A stretch of 64,000 bases of DNA, from positions 2,356,001-2,420,000 of the forward strand of contig OX337229.1 of NCBI GenBank assembly GCA_946965045.2, given 5' to 3'. Positions within the stretch are counted from its first letter, which is position 1, and the number at the start of each line of letters is the position of its first letter. The stretch is from Epithemia pelagica. Lineage: Eukaryota; Bacillariophyta; Bacillariophyceae; Surirellales; Surirellaceae. Of the stretch, positions 11,559 through 20,296 are shown one piece after another. The translations under genes and the position numbers were made by a program. A model generated the notes under the pieces. The model was not told the DNA's origin, did not search any database, and worked only from the letters and a program-made list of their open reading frames with translations.

Positions 11559-12316
11559 TGATAAACTTCTCTCGATTCAACAGGGGTTAGACAGATAGTT
11601 AGGATAGGTAAAAGGCTCGCTGAGCCGACAATCGAATCACCAACCGATACAACAATCCTCCACGGGTCAGAGAAGAGTTGCAAGTCGAAGTCCGCCGTGG
11701 GTGGGGGCAGTCGGTCCACTGATAAGAGGTAAGTCTTAAGATGAGTGTTAAAATGGTGATATTAATGATTGTGAGACGATTACTAACTAAGGTGGTTGAT
11801 GGTGTCGAAGTCCTGGCTCTTGTATACAGCCATGGATCTGGTGTGATAGGTCCTCACTGGTTGGAGTAGACCGGCATTGGTGTGTATTGGATGTATAGGG
11901 TGATGGATAACATGTATGGGATGCAACAGCTCTTGCTTTGTCGTGGTATAAGTCTTGTCCTGGGCGCGTTGCTGTTTGCATTCTTGGATTTGTGGGAACA
12001 GAGATATGGTCTCGCGTGATCGTGATTCGTGCTTTGATTACATAGACCGTTAGGTCGAATCGTGGATGCGCGTACTCGGATAGTAGAGGCGCGCACTTGA
12101 TAGTTTTGGGCGCGCACGTGTTGGGCCATAGTTAATATCCGAGTGGTCGCCGATAACGCATGCACTGCGAGCATGCCGTGGCCAAATTTATAGTTTCGCG
12201 AGCATGCCGACATTCTTTTCTCATTTTTAGGAAAATGTCATCGGATGCCTTAAAATACTAGCATCATTCGATGAGTTGTAGGTTTCGCCACCTAGTTTTC
12301 GGTGAGAATCCTAACA
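11559..12316 (-). repeat. 3' LTR of element A
   Basis: 758 bp. On the minus strand it starts TGTTAGGATTC and ends GAAGTTTATCA. The first visible differences from the 5' copy are an isolated G/T in the AAGA.TTGC segment (near 11680) and A/G in AACGC.TGCAC (near 12159). Its first bases supply the stop codon of the pol ORF (TGT TAG). Confidence 0.97.
12184..12193 (-). promoter_or_regulatory. TATA-like box in U3 of the 3' LTR
   Basis: Minus strand reads CTATAAATTT about 125 bp into the LTR. Around it lie two copies of GCGAGCATGCCG (plus strand). Further in is a 9-bp inverted repeat, ACTCGGATA/TATCCGAGT, enclosing two GGCGCGCAC copies. This is consistent with a U3 promoter/enhancer; function is inferred from position only. 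Confidence 0.5.
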
Positions 12317-14281
12317 CTCCCCACAATTCGTCGAATGAGGATTGTCACTTCCCTCATCACTTTCCTGGACTTTTCCTCTCCAGAATAACAAAGATCTGAG
12401 CATGGGCCAAACTGCGGCGAATTCCCAATGTTTGCTGAGGATATCAGCTGGGTTTGTCTTTCCATCTTTCCAGTAGAATGCGACGTACTTTGCAGCGATA
12501 GCTTCACGGACTCGGTGATAGGATAGAAGATGGTGCCTCTTGGAGATGATTGAGTGTGGTGTGGTGCTATTGATAACGACAGAGCGGTTATCTCCAAACA
12601 TGTAACTCTTCTCTCGCAGAGGGACTCCCAAGTATCGGAGTGTAAGGCGTAGCTCCGTGATCTGATCAACTGCAGTCCTTGCGGCAACAAATTCAGATCC
12701 ATACGTGGCTGTTTCCACTGTGGCTTGTCGCTTACTGTACCAGTCCACGGGTGTACCATTTACAAAATGCAGGATGGCTGTAACTGCTTTCCCAGTAACC
12801 ATATCATGCATGAGATTTGCGTCGACATAATGTATAGTTGTCACAAAACGCCCAAGTGGGGTTGGACAGTCCTCAGGGATACGTTCCTTGGCGTCCATGT
12901 ATACGGTACGACTCCAATCGTATTCTTGGATAGGTAAAGCTGATAAATCTGGCTCCCCAGTGCGGAATCTGATAGACCCATCAGGAAATGACATGAGGTA
13001 TCCATAGATGCGTTTAGCTCGCTTCAAGTGACCAATCCTTGGAGCAGCTCTGAACCTTGATAGAGTCATGGTAGCAGGAAAGACATCAAAACGGCCAATG
13101 GTAATTAGCCATTGCAGTTGTCCAATAAGAGTCTGGAAATGCTGGGTCCCTTCTTCATCTAAGAGCTCAGAGTCATCGAGTTCAGGATGATCGTTAGCAA
13201 GGACTGGCGGCTTTGCTTTCTTGGGTTTCTCATTGAACAATCGCTCATAGGTATCCATCATCTTCTCGATGTACCTTCGTGGGTCAGACACAAGTGTACC
13301 GTCTGGATCTGTGGTATAACGACACCCCAAATGATACTCGATAGGTCCGACTCCTTTGAGTTTGAAGTTGTATTTGTCTGTAAAGATCTTGCAGACAGCT
13401 TCAGGGTCCATGGCAACGATAGCTAAGTCATCAACATATACAGCGATATATTCATAACAGTCTTCTCCAGGAGCCTTCTTCATCCAGATATCAGGGTCAG
13501 CCTTGCTTGGAGAAAATCCCATATCAATGAGAACATCAAACAGTTTGTCATGCCAGCGAGCACCTGAGGATTTGAGACCATATAATGCCTTGTAGATGAT
13601 CAAGATATGTCCTTCTAACTCCTTGAACTCTGGTCCTGCAATGATGAAAATCTTCTCTCCTGTCAATGCTTCTAGGTATGCGTTCCCAATATCTGCTCCC
13701 CATATTTCCATGTCGTTCATGGTTCCAAGAAATATGGCAATGCGAAGGTTGCGAATGGAGACAACCCCTGAATAGATGGTCTCAACGGGTTCCTTGGTGA
13801 GATGTCCATCTGCGACAAGTCGTGCCTTGTGCCTTCCGTCATGCTTGACATCAAAGACCAGATGTACTCTTATCTTATGATATCCTTCTGGTGCATTGGC
13901 CAATTTCCCATTAATGAACTTGGCTTTTCCATGGTCCTTGAAAGTGTTATACGATTGGATCTGTGAGAGTTCCAATTCTGTTGCGTCTTGCCATTTCGTG
14001 TTCCCAAATTGCTTGTCTAGTTCCACTGCTTCTTCATAGGTGCGAGGTACTTGGAAACCAAACTTGTACTTGATAGAGCGACAAACTTGTTTGATCCTGG
14101 ATTGTTTAGCTGCTCGAATGAGTCTTTTGCTTGTCTTGACGTATCGCTTGAGATGTTTCCATCCAGGTAGATCCAGCAAACCATTTTTCTTGGCATAGAT
14201 GGCTACTGTGATGGGGTCATCATTTGCAATAAGAGATAGAGGTTTATGTCGTCTCCCCAGTCTCCCAATCAACAAGGACAT
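12311..14281 (-). CDS. Element A reverse transcriptase-RNase H segment
   Basis: About 656 codons of copia pol. The N-terminal linker (LSLIANDDPITVAIYAKKNG) is followed by the RT domain: KARLVADGHLT, NAYLEA, LYGLKSSGARW, and the intact catalytic motif YIAVYVDDLAIV. RNase H follows with FVTTIHYVDANL, YSKRQATVETATYGSEF, FGDNRSV and the TNPADILSKH end. The nominal Met start is not native: the reading frame should continue from the integrase ORF but an indel near 14247 shifts it. The stop lies in the first six bases of the LTR. Domains look intact, so the damage is confined to the junction. Confidence 0.93.
   Translation of the reverse strand: MSLLIGRLGRRHKPLSLIANDDPITVAIYAKKNGLLDLPGWKHLKRYVKTSKRLIRAAKQSRIKQVCRSIKYKFGFQVPRTYEEAVELDKQFGNTKWQDATELELSQIQSYNTFKDHGKAKFINGKLANAPEGYHKIRVHLVFDVKHDGRHKARLVADGHLTKEPVETIYSGVVSIRNLRIAIFLGTMNDMEIWGADIGNAYLEALTGEKIFIIAGPEFKELEGHILIIYKALYGLKSSGARWHDKLFDVLIDMGFSPSKADPDIWMKKAPGEDCYEYIAVYVDDLAIVAMDPEAVCKIFTDKYNFKLKGVGPIEYHLGCRYTTDPDGTLVSDPRRYIEKMMDTYERLFNEKPKKAKPPVLANDHPELDDSELLDEEGTQHFQTLIGQLQWLITIGRFDVFPATMTLSRFRAAPRIGHLKRAKRIYGYLMSFPDGSIRFRTGEPDLSALPIQEYDWSRTVYMDAKERIPEDCPTPLGRFVTTIHYVDANLMHDMVTGKAVTAILHFVNGTPVDWYSKRQATVETATYGSEFVAARTAVDQITELRLTLRYLGVPLREKSYMFGDNRSVVINSTTPHSIISKRHHLLSYHRVREAIAAKYVAFYWKDGKTNPADILSKHWEFAAVWPMLRSLLFWRGKVQESDEGSDNPHSTNCGEC
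12317..12326 (-). promoter_or_regulatory. Polypurine tract of element A
   Basis: Minus strand reads TTGTGGGGAG directly against the 3' LTR start. A G-rich purine run at this place is the expected plus-strand primer site for reverse transcription. Confidence 0.7.
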
Positions 14282-15779
14282 TATATTTACTCCCTTTATA
14301 GTCTGGGTCGCTTGAGTTCAAAGGTCCTTGGTGTGCAATAACGTCTCTGAATCGGAAGAGACTATCCCCTGTCGTTTGGGCTTGATTATCCCTTTCAATG
14401 TATTCCATGAGCTGGTTGTAGGAGATCATCTCATCAACATTGGAGTTAGACTTGCGAAAGATATATTTGAGTCGATCTTCTTGTTTGGTTGCATCTTGTT
14501 CCAGGTCGACAACTCGTTTGATTACTCGTGCTCGGTGGCGCTCCCCATTCTCTTCAGTGTCACAAAGGAATGTGCGTCCAACTAAATCGTCGTAGTCAAT
14601 TGTTGGCATAGGTGTGGATGGGTCTTCACTTCTGCTGCGAATAAAGACAGTGTCACCTTGCTTGTCAGTGGGTTTATGCGGCGACTCCTCCCCTGAAGAG
14701 ATATCCACACGAAGGTTGGGGGTAGTGGAGGCAACGCGACGGACAGCGGAACGGTAGATGATGACGTTGTCGGCAGTGAGGATCTTCCAAGTAAAGGCAT
14801 CACCAACATTGTGGGCAAAACCAACCCAGTGGCCAATCTTCTCGTCGGGAGACGAAGGGTAAGAACCGGAGGTAGGTTCAGAAGGGTCGACACGATAGTA
14901 GACCTCATCCCAGAAAGGAAAGAAAAGGAGATGGGTAATGTCGGGTGGGGTACCGGTAAGAGCCTCAAGAGGGGTGCGGCCAGAGTGGGTGGGAGAGGAA
15001 GTGTGATTGAGGAGGTCACACACATATTCTAAACAAAGTAACCATGCAGAAGCAGGGCAACCGGAGGCATTCATGATAGCATTGGTCATACGCTTAACGG
15101 TCTGGTAGCGGTTCTCAGCTTTGTTCTGGTGTTGATGATAGGGCTCGGAACGGTATTCACCAATCAGAAGGGTGCGAAGAATATCCTTGACCTTGTGGGA
15201 AATAAGTGACGAACCACCATCACTGATCAAAGTCTCCATGACACCACGTGTACGAATGTTATCCTGGAGGGTATTGACGAATTGCTTGGTAGACTTGATA
15301 CCATAAATGTCAGTAACCAAAGTATCACGACCAACAAAAATCTGAGCAATCTTGCCACCATGGTTAACAGCCGGGGTGTCGGAGAAGATGGAGTCAGTGG
15401 CAACGGGTTCATGCCGTCGTGGGAGGTTAAGGATAGGATTCCGGGCCTTAAAGTGTTTCTTCAAGGTATCTTGGTCAAAGGAAATGTGTCCATGACGAGT
15501 TGTATGCTTGAACGTATTGGCGATTACGTCTTCCGATTGCCACCCAAAGAAAGGGCGAAATTTCTTCCAGTCGTATTGTTCCTTGTAGAGTTTGTGGACA
15601 GACGCATGAAGTGTGGGGTCGTTGCCATCTTGATCAGCATAGATGGAAAAGAAGGAAGGTGTATCGGGGCCATGATCATATGGGAGATCAAGGAGGAGAT
15701 TCAAAGTGCATACAACGCGATCGGTATACTCCCCATATTGGTCATAGGGGTACGTTTCCATACTACCATCAGTCTCCAC
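14244..15779 (-). CDS. Element A integrase segment
   Basis: Integrase of copia pol. The catalytic core includes ATDSIFSDTPAV (probable first Asp), LISDGGSSLISHKV (second Asp) and KAENRYQTVKRM (Glu). The C-terminal region contains the copia GKR-like segment (IGHWVGFAHNVGDAFTWKIL) and a linker to RT. The in-frame sequence extends upstream beyond the nominal Met through DHTHPDPHQDPAPNWTSVET, showing that it once joined the gag-protease frame directly. A missing base near 15840 separates them. No zinc-binding HHCC motif is obvious. Confidence 0.92.
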   Translation of the reverse strand: METDGSMETYPYDQYGEYTDRVVCTLNLLLDLPYDHGPDTPSFFSIYADQDGNDPTLHASVHKLYKEQYDWKKFRPFFGWQSEDVIANTFKHTTRHGHISFDQDTLKKHFKARNPILNLPRRHEPVATDSIFSDTPAVNHGGKIAQIFVGRDTLVTDIYGIKSTKQFVNTLQDNIRTRGVMETLISDGGSSLISHKVKDILRTLLIGEYRSEPYHQHQNKAENRYQTVKRMTNAIMNASGCPASAWLLCLEYVCDLLNHTSSPTHSGRTPLEALTGTPPDITHLLFFPFWDEVYYRVDPSEPTSGSYPSSPDEKIGHWVGFAHNVGDAFTWKILTADNVIIYRSAVRRVASTTPNLRVDISSGEESPHKPTDKQGDTVFIRSRSEDPSTPMPTIDYDDLVGRTFLCDTEENGERHRARVIKRVVDLEQDATKQEDRLKYIFRKSNSNVDEMISYNQLMEYIERDNQAQTTGDSLFRFRDVIAHQGPLNSSDPDYKGSKYNVLVDWETGETT

Positions 15780-17989
15780 AGATGTCCAGTTTGGTGCAGG
15801 GTCTTGATGGGGGTCTGGATGGGTATGGTCAAGTACAGAAGATCCCAGATATGGGGTGAAGTGAACACAATATGCGGATATTTATCCATATCGTCATCAG
15901 AAGGGATTCCCAGAGATTGAATGTATGCAAGGCCATCCTTGATTCGTAAGGGCAATGCGCGTCCATCAAGGGTAGTAATGCGTTGTTTGCCATCAACCTT
16001 GACGGATCGTTCGTCGACAGATAGGCCGAAATGTTCAAATTGCGCTGGGGCATGGATAGATAAACCCTTTCCATAGTGGGCATACTCATTGAAGATACCA
16101 ATAATGGGTCCATCACTTGTATCAAACTTGGCAGCACAGGTAACAACTGGAAGGCCAGTCAATTCATGATTGTCAATACCTACGATGGTAATATGACGTC
16201 CGGTTTTGGCAAGGATACGCATGTCAGATCCTGCAAGGCCTCCATTGGCACCTCGATCGATGAGTTGATTACCAGAAAAGGTGGATTTGCGGGAGAATAA
16301 ATATCGTGACATATGAACCTTTTGCTTGTGATCAGCAGAAGACTTGAACTTGACTTTAGGACTTGACTTTGTCGTAGAAGTTGACAAGATGTTGCTGAGG
16401 TCAGATGCTGGATGATTGATATCTGTCGATGCAATAGCCTGGTGTATGAACTGGGTAACCGGATCAGAGGATGTATCGAATGGATCTTGTTCTGGTGCAT
16501 CTTGATGGGTATCACCAATGTTGTTGGCATCAGGATCAGGGTCCGGTTCAGGATCAATGTCAAGAGAATGTGTTTGGACCTTGCGTGGAGTTGTCGGGGA
16601 ATCTTGGACGGATTTATTGAAGTCGACAATGATTTGCCGATCCTCTTCAGAGAGTTTAAACCATACATCTCTTGGAAGGCTGATTTTCGACGAAGTTGGG
16701 GACTTTTCGGATTGGATATTCGTGTTGTTGATCTGGTAGTCAGGGGGCTCCACTGGTTCAAAAGGTTCATCCGACTGAAATTCATGTTGCTTTACATGAC
16801 GACGGCGGTTAGACGCAGAAGTTCGGGTAGCTTGGTCATGGTCAAAAGCAGCTTCAAGAAGCAGGCGGAAATATGATTGATAACAGAGAGACTTGGCTCC
16901 AGATTTCGTGTTGACAACGTTATCCAAGATCTTGACTCGTCTTAAATCAGGTACCTTTTCAACAGCTTGCATAAGGAAGGTCATCCTTGTATGGTCATGG
17001 ATACGATCCGACAGTGGTACAAGGTTATCCAGAAGTCGTAGCTGTTCTTGAAAATGTAGGAGAAACTGACGAGTTGTACCACGCCAAGAGTCATCCAGTC
17101 GAAGATTCGAGATGTAGCTTGTTAGGCGTAACACTTCTCGCTTAGCTAGATCAGATTCAGTGTGTAGAACATGGAGTTTCTTCAAGACGGCTCTTGCATC
17201 TCCATCATGTTCATGTTCTCGAACATATGCTCTTCCTTGGTCGGTTTGGATAATACGTACAAGTACAGAATAGACAAAGACTTGTTGTTCTCGGAAAAGT
17301 AACTCTGCGCATTCGTCATCCTTGGGTACCTTGTAATCGAAATCAAAAACATTCGACAATCCTTGTGCTTTCGCAGTTGATTTGAATACACGCCAAAACG
17401 AATCAAAGTATCGTTCGTCTTTGAATGATTCAAATGCTGTTGCATCTCTTTTGGTTCCTTTCTTGAAAGCAGAGAGATCTAACATGGATTGAGATGTTGT
17501 AGAGGATGTAGTGGGAGATCGGGATGATACGGAGTGTGCAGGTGATTTCAGAGGAGAAACTGGGTCTTGGTTCATACCAGACTTGGTAAAGTCGGTGTTG
17601 ATCCTCCAATCGTCATATTGGTCCCTCGTGAGGTTCATCCATGTAGCACGGGGTAGTTTTCCATGTTGGAGTTGCCGTTGTTGTAGTAACCAATATGCCA
17701 TTAGTTTGAGTTGTAATCTTGTACTTGTCTGTAGGTCGTTGACTTGTTTTCCAACCTTGTATTGCATGAGATCCTTGAGTGTCTCCTCGGGATCAGTTGC
17801 AACATGGTCGAGGACATGAAGGATATGTTCAAAACCATGATGTCGCATCCACTTTTGAAGTGATTGGGCTCGTTCATCATTACAACCAAAGATGCCTTTA
17901 GTTATATGGTCGAAGAGATCTTGGTTGGTTATATGACTTGACTTGTCCTCAGGAGGAGTAAACGGTGTCTTGGGAGGTGTCGCTTCCAT
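15701..17989 (-). CDS. Element A gag-protease
   Basis: Starts at ATG 17989 (MEATPPKTPF). Gag occupies the first ~440 residues, with a capsid-like helical region (FESFKDERYFDSFWRVFKST, then LLHFQEQLRLLDNLVPL). An acidic linker (DIDPEPDPDPDANN) follows. The protease has the signature LIDRGANGGLAGSDM in place of the usual D-S/T-G-A. The true frame leaves this ORF at SPHIWD near 15840; the last ~47 residues (to LYAL) are out-of-frame readthrough. No CCHC knuckle is seen. A 5' ORF and 314 bp of noncoding sequence precede it. Confidence 0.92.
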   Translation of the reverse strand: MEATPPKTPFTPPEDKSSHITNQDLFDHITKGIFGCNDERAQSLQKWMRHHGFEHILHVLDHVATDPEETLKDLMQYKVGKQVNDLQTSTRLQLKLMAYWLLQQRQLQHGKLPRATWMNLTRDQYDDWRINTDFTKSGMNQDPVSPLKSPAHSVSSRSPTTSSTTSQSMLDLSAFKKGTKRDATAFESFKDERYFDSFWRVFKSTAKAQGLSNVFDFDYKVPKDDECAELLFREQQVFVYSVLVRIIQTDQGRAYVREHEHDGDARAVLKKLHVLHTESDLAKREVLRLTSYISNLRLDDSWRGTTRQFLLHFQEQLRLLDNLVPLSDRIHDHTRMTFLMQAVEKVPDLRRVKILDNVVNTKSGAKSLCYQSYFRLLLEAAFDHDQATRTSASNRRRHVKQHEFQSDEPFEPVEPPDYQINNTNIQSEKSPTSSKISLPRDVWFKLSEEDRQIIVDFNKSVQDSPTTPRKVQTHSLDIDPEPDPDPDANNIGDTHQDAPEQDPFDTSSDPVTQFIHQAIASTDINHPASDLSNILSTSTTKSSPKVKFKSSADHKQKVHMSRYLFSRKSTFSGNQLIDRGANGGLAGSDMRILAKTGRHITIVGIDNHELTGLPVVTCAAKFDTSDGPIIGIFNEYAHYGKGLSIHAPAQFEHFGLSVDERSVKVDGKQRITTLDGRALPLRIKDGLAYIQSLGIPSDDDMDKYPHIVFTSPHIWDLLYLTIPIQTPIKTLHQTGHLWRLMVVWKRTPMTNMGSIPIALYAL

Positions 17990-18303
17990 GATGTTATTTG
18001 GTTGGTTCGATGTTTATTTAATGTGCGGTGTGATGTGGTTTATTTAATGTGTGATGTGGTGTGAACCCGGATATACCACGTGTGCCACGTATGTACCACG
18101 TATGTGATACCCGGATGTGTGTTGTGATGTGCGACTCCTGGAAATTTCCGTTGATTCCGACAAAATTTCGCCGAGTTTCAACAAATTTTCGCCGAATTTT
18201 CGCGATTTGACGGGAATGTGTGGCGTGTTGTGCGACCAAGGGTACCCGGATGTGCGGAACTCGGTCTTGTGTCTGGTTTGGTGTAGAAACTACGTAAAAT
18301 TAC
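17990..18303 (-). other. Spacer between ORF0 and gag of element A
   Basis: 314 bp without coding potential. It holds short direct repeats: TTTATTTAATGTG twice near 18012 and 18038, and CCACGTATGT twice near 18084-18100. These could be regulatory or carry a subgenomic start; nothing more can be said from sequence. Confidence 0.4.
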
Positions 18304-19059
18304 TTATTCTTGGTCACTTTCGGCTCGGTACTGAAGACGAGATGCGGAATCGGTCACTGTAGTGGCTAGTTCTTCAACGTCGTCGTCTTCCAACAAGTGG
18401 TTCACGTGTTGAGTGAAGAGAGGGTAGATAGTCGCACGGAAATCCTGGCAGAGATGGATCTCGTGAACAAAGGAGACGTACTCGTCGAGACGAGTTGTCG
18501 GGGTAGGTAGCGGATTCGTCGTCGAGTTGACGATCCAGATGGTGTGGAAGTAGTTGGTTGGACGTTCAAAGGAGATGAATCGAATACGGATGGGTTCCAC
18601 AGGGTTGCCCAACAGGGCTTGGACAATGAAACGGCGTCTCGAGCACTGGTTCAAGAGGTCGAGAAGTCGTTGGATGTCCTCAAGGTCAGTCACGGGTTGG
18701 ACGGACTGGAAATCGATCTCGCGTTCGGTTGTGGAACGGATCACGTCGGGGTCGGTAGTCGACTCAGTCGGCTCGCGGAAGTGTCGGATATGCGCAGCAA
18801 GAAGACGGCTCGTACGTCGGGTGCGAGTAGGGTTCAAACGGCGAGGCGGAGTCGAAGGTTGAGTCGGGATCGAAGGAGGCTGGACCACTTGGTCCGGGGT
18901 CTGGAAGGGATTCGGAGCACTGGCCTGAGTCGGGGTCTGTTTCGGAGTTTCAACCAAGGGCTCGCCCGGATGGGCCACGGGTGGATGGAGTTCCTCCCCA
19001 CTTTGTTGGAAGGAATGAAAGATGTGTCGAATAGAGAGGTTGGAATCGTCGTGAGACAT
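18304..19059 (-). CDS. Element A extra upstream ORF (ORF0), unknown function
   Basis: 251 codons from ATG 19059 (MSHDDSNLSIRHIF). The longer open frame reaches into the LTR, but an initiator downstream of the LTR and primer site fits better. The N-terminal third is Pro/Thr-rich. A folded-looking part follows: DLEDIQRLLDLLNQCSRR, ALLGNPVEPIRIRFISFERP and TRLDEYVSFVHEIHLCQDF. It ends VTDSASRLQYRAESDQE. It is not gag, which is the next ORF, and matches no protein I know. The frame is intact, unlike pol. Confidence 0.8.
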   Translation of the reverse strand: MSHDDSNLSIRHIFHSFQQSGEELHPPVAHPGEPLVETPKQTPTQASAPNPFQTPDQVVQPPSIPTQPSTPPRRLNPTRTRRTSRLLAAHIRHFREPTESTTDPDVIRSTTEREIDFQSVQPVTDLEDIQRLLDLLNQCSRRRFIVQALLGNPVEPIRIRFISFERPTNYFHTIWIVNSTTNPLPTPTTRLDEYVSFVHEIHLCQDFRATIYPLFTQHVNHLLEDDDVEELATTVTDSASRLQYRAESDQE

Positions 19060-19080
19060 CGAAAGCTTCTCGGAAATAAA

Positions 19081-19097
19081 CGATGAGACTGTTAATC
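19081..19097 (-). promoter_or_regulatory. Candidate primer-binding site of element A (half-tRNA type)
   Basis: Directly after the 5' LTR the minus strand reads GATTAACAGTCTCATCG. It lacks the TGG that pairs with a tRNA 3' end. Its complement contains GACTGTTAATC, which looks like the anticodon arm of tRNA-Asn (loop CTGTTAA, anticodon GTT). Some copia elements prime from an internal tRNA fragment. The tRNA identity is inferred. Confidence 0.45.
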
Positions 19098-19855
19098 TGA
19101 TAAACTTCTCTCGATTCAACAGGGGTTAGACAGATAGTTAGGATAGGTAAAAGGCTCGCTGAGCCGACAATCGAATCACCAACCGATACAACAATCCTCC
19201 ACGGGTCAGAGAAGATTTGCAAGTCGAAGTCCGCCGTGGGTGGGGGCAGTCGGTCCACTGATAAGAGGTAAGTCTTAAGATGAGTGTTAAAATGGTGATA
19301 TTAATGATTGTGAGACGATTACTAACTAAGGTGGTTGATGGTGTCGAAGTCCTGGCTCTTGTATACAGCCATGGATCTGGTGTGATAGGTCCTCACTGGT
19401 TGGAGTAGACCGGCATTGGTGTGTATTGGATGTATAGGGTGATGGATAACATGTATGGGATGCAACAGCTCTTGCTTTGTCGTGGTATAAGTCTTGTCCT
19501 GGGCGCGTTGCTGTTTGCATTCTTGGATTTGTGGGAACAGAGATATGGTCTCGCGTGATCGTGATTCGTGCTTTGATTACATAGACCGTTAGGTCGAATC
19601 GTGGATGCGCGTACTCGGATAGTAGAGGCGCGCACTTGATAGTTTTGGGCGCGCACGTGTTGGGCCATAGTTAATATCCGAGTGGTCGCCGATAACGCGT
19701 GCACTGCGAGCATGCCGTGGCCAAATTTATAGTTTCGCGAGCATGCCGACATTCTTTTCTCATTTTTAGGAAAATGTCATCGGATGCCTTAAAATACTAG
19801 CATCATTCGATGAGTTGTAGGTTTCGCCACCTAGTTTTCGGTGAGAATCCTAACA
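19098..19855 (-). repeat. 5' LTR of element A
   Basis: 758 bp, the same length as the 3' copy, with two differences seen. A TATA-like box (minus CTATAAATTT) lies at 19723-19732. It should hold the promoter that drives ORF0 and gag-pol transcription leftward. Confidence 0.97.
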
Positions 19856-19860
19856 GTTGT
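19856..19860 (+). repeat. Target-site duplication of element A, right copy (GTTGT)
   Basis: Perfect match to the five bases left of the 3' LTR (11554-11558). Confidence 0.95.
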
Positions 19861-20296
19861 TTTCAGTCGGTACACAACAATTCGCTTCCCTAATGCAGCA
19901 ATTCGTTCCTTTGTGCAGAATGAGAGGTGGAAGATTGTCATAGCTTGTTGTGGTGGATGACCAGTGGATGGACGACGTGGTGGTGGAGTCGTTGTTTTCT
20001 TGGGCATTGGTATTGTCCACAGATGCGACAAATGCGCACAAATCAACTTGCTGGGAGTCTTCTTCTTTGAGCTCCATGCTTTCCAAGGACATGCAGTCTG
20101 GGAGGTTTGCCCAATCTTCGGTGTCCTGGGGCGTCTCAATCTCGGTGCACCAGGCGGACACATCGATTTCGAGCTTCTTTGCTCGGTTTTCTTTCGTGTT
20201 GCGCTGGTTCTTTTTGAATCCAACAATAAATATGCTGGTCCGTCGTGTGGGTGTCATTCCAGCGGGTGCATTTCCCGCACCAATATTGGAGCACAC
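19856..20296 (-). pseudogene. Element D post-gag segment, upstream of the element A insertion
   Basis: This frame reads FKKNQRNTKENRAKKLEI, then DTEDWANLPDCMSLESMEL, then VPTENN up to the insertion point. It is shifted by one base from the gag frame above it (end near 20136); the switch lies around 20210-20260, just after the zinc knuckle. Whether this is a mutation or a genuine gag-pol frameshift cannot be told from one copy. It continues in frame at 11553 on the other side of element A. Confidence 0.5.

Larger units (their letters stand above)
11559..19855 (-). mobile_element. Element A: near-complete Ty1/copia retrotransposon, 8.3 kb
   Basis: Two 758-bp LTRs (TG...CA ends on the minus strand) flank, in minus-strand order, an extra ORF, gag-protease, integrase, and reverse transcriptase-RNase H. 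The integrase-before-RT order defines copia. A perfect 5-bp TSD (GTTGT) flanks it, and a purine tract sits against the 3' LTR. I count two base differences between the LTRs, so insertion is recent. Two frameshifts break pol: a one-base deletion near 15840 between protease and integrase, and an indel near 14247 between integrase and RT. It sits inside the gag-like coding sequence of the older element D. Confidence 0.97.
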
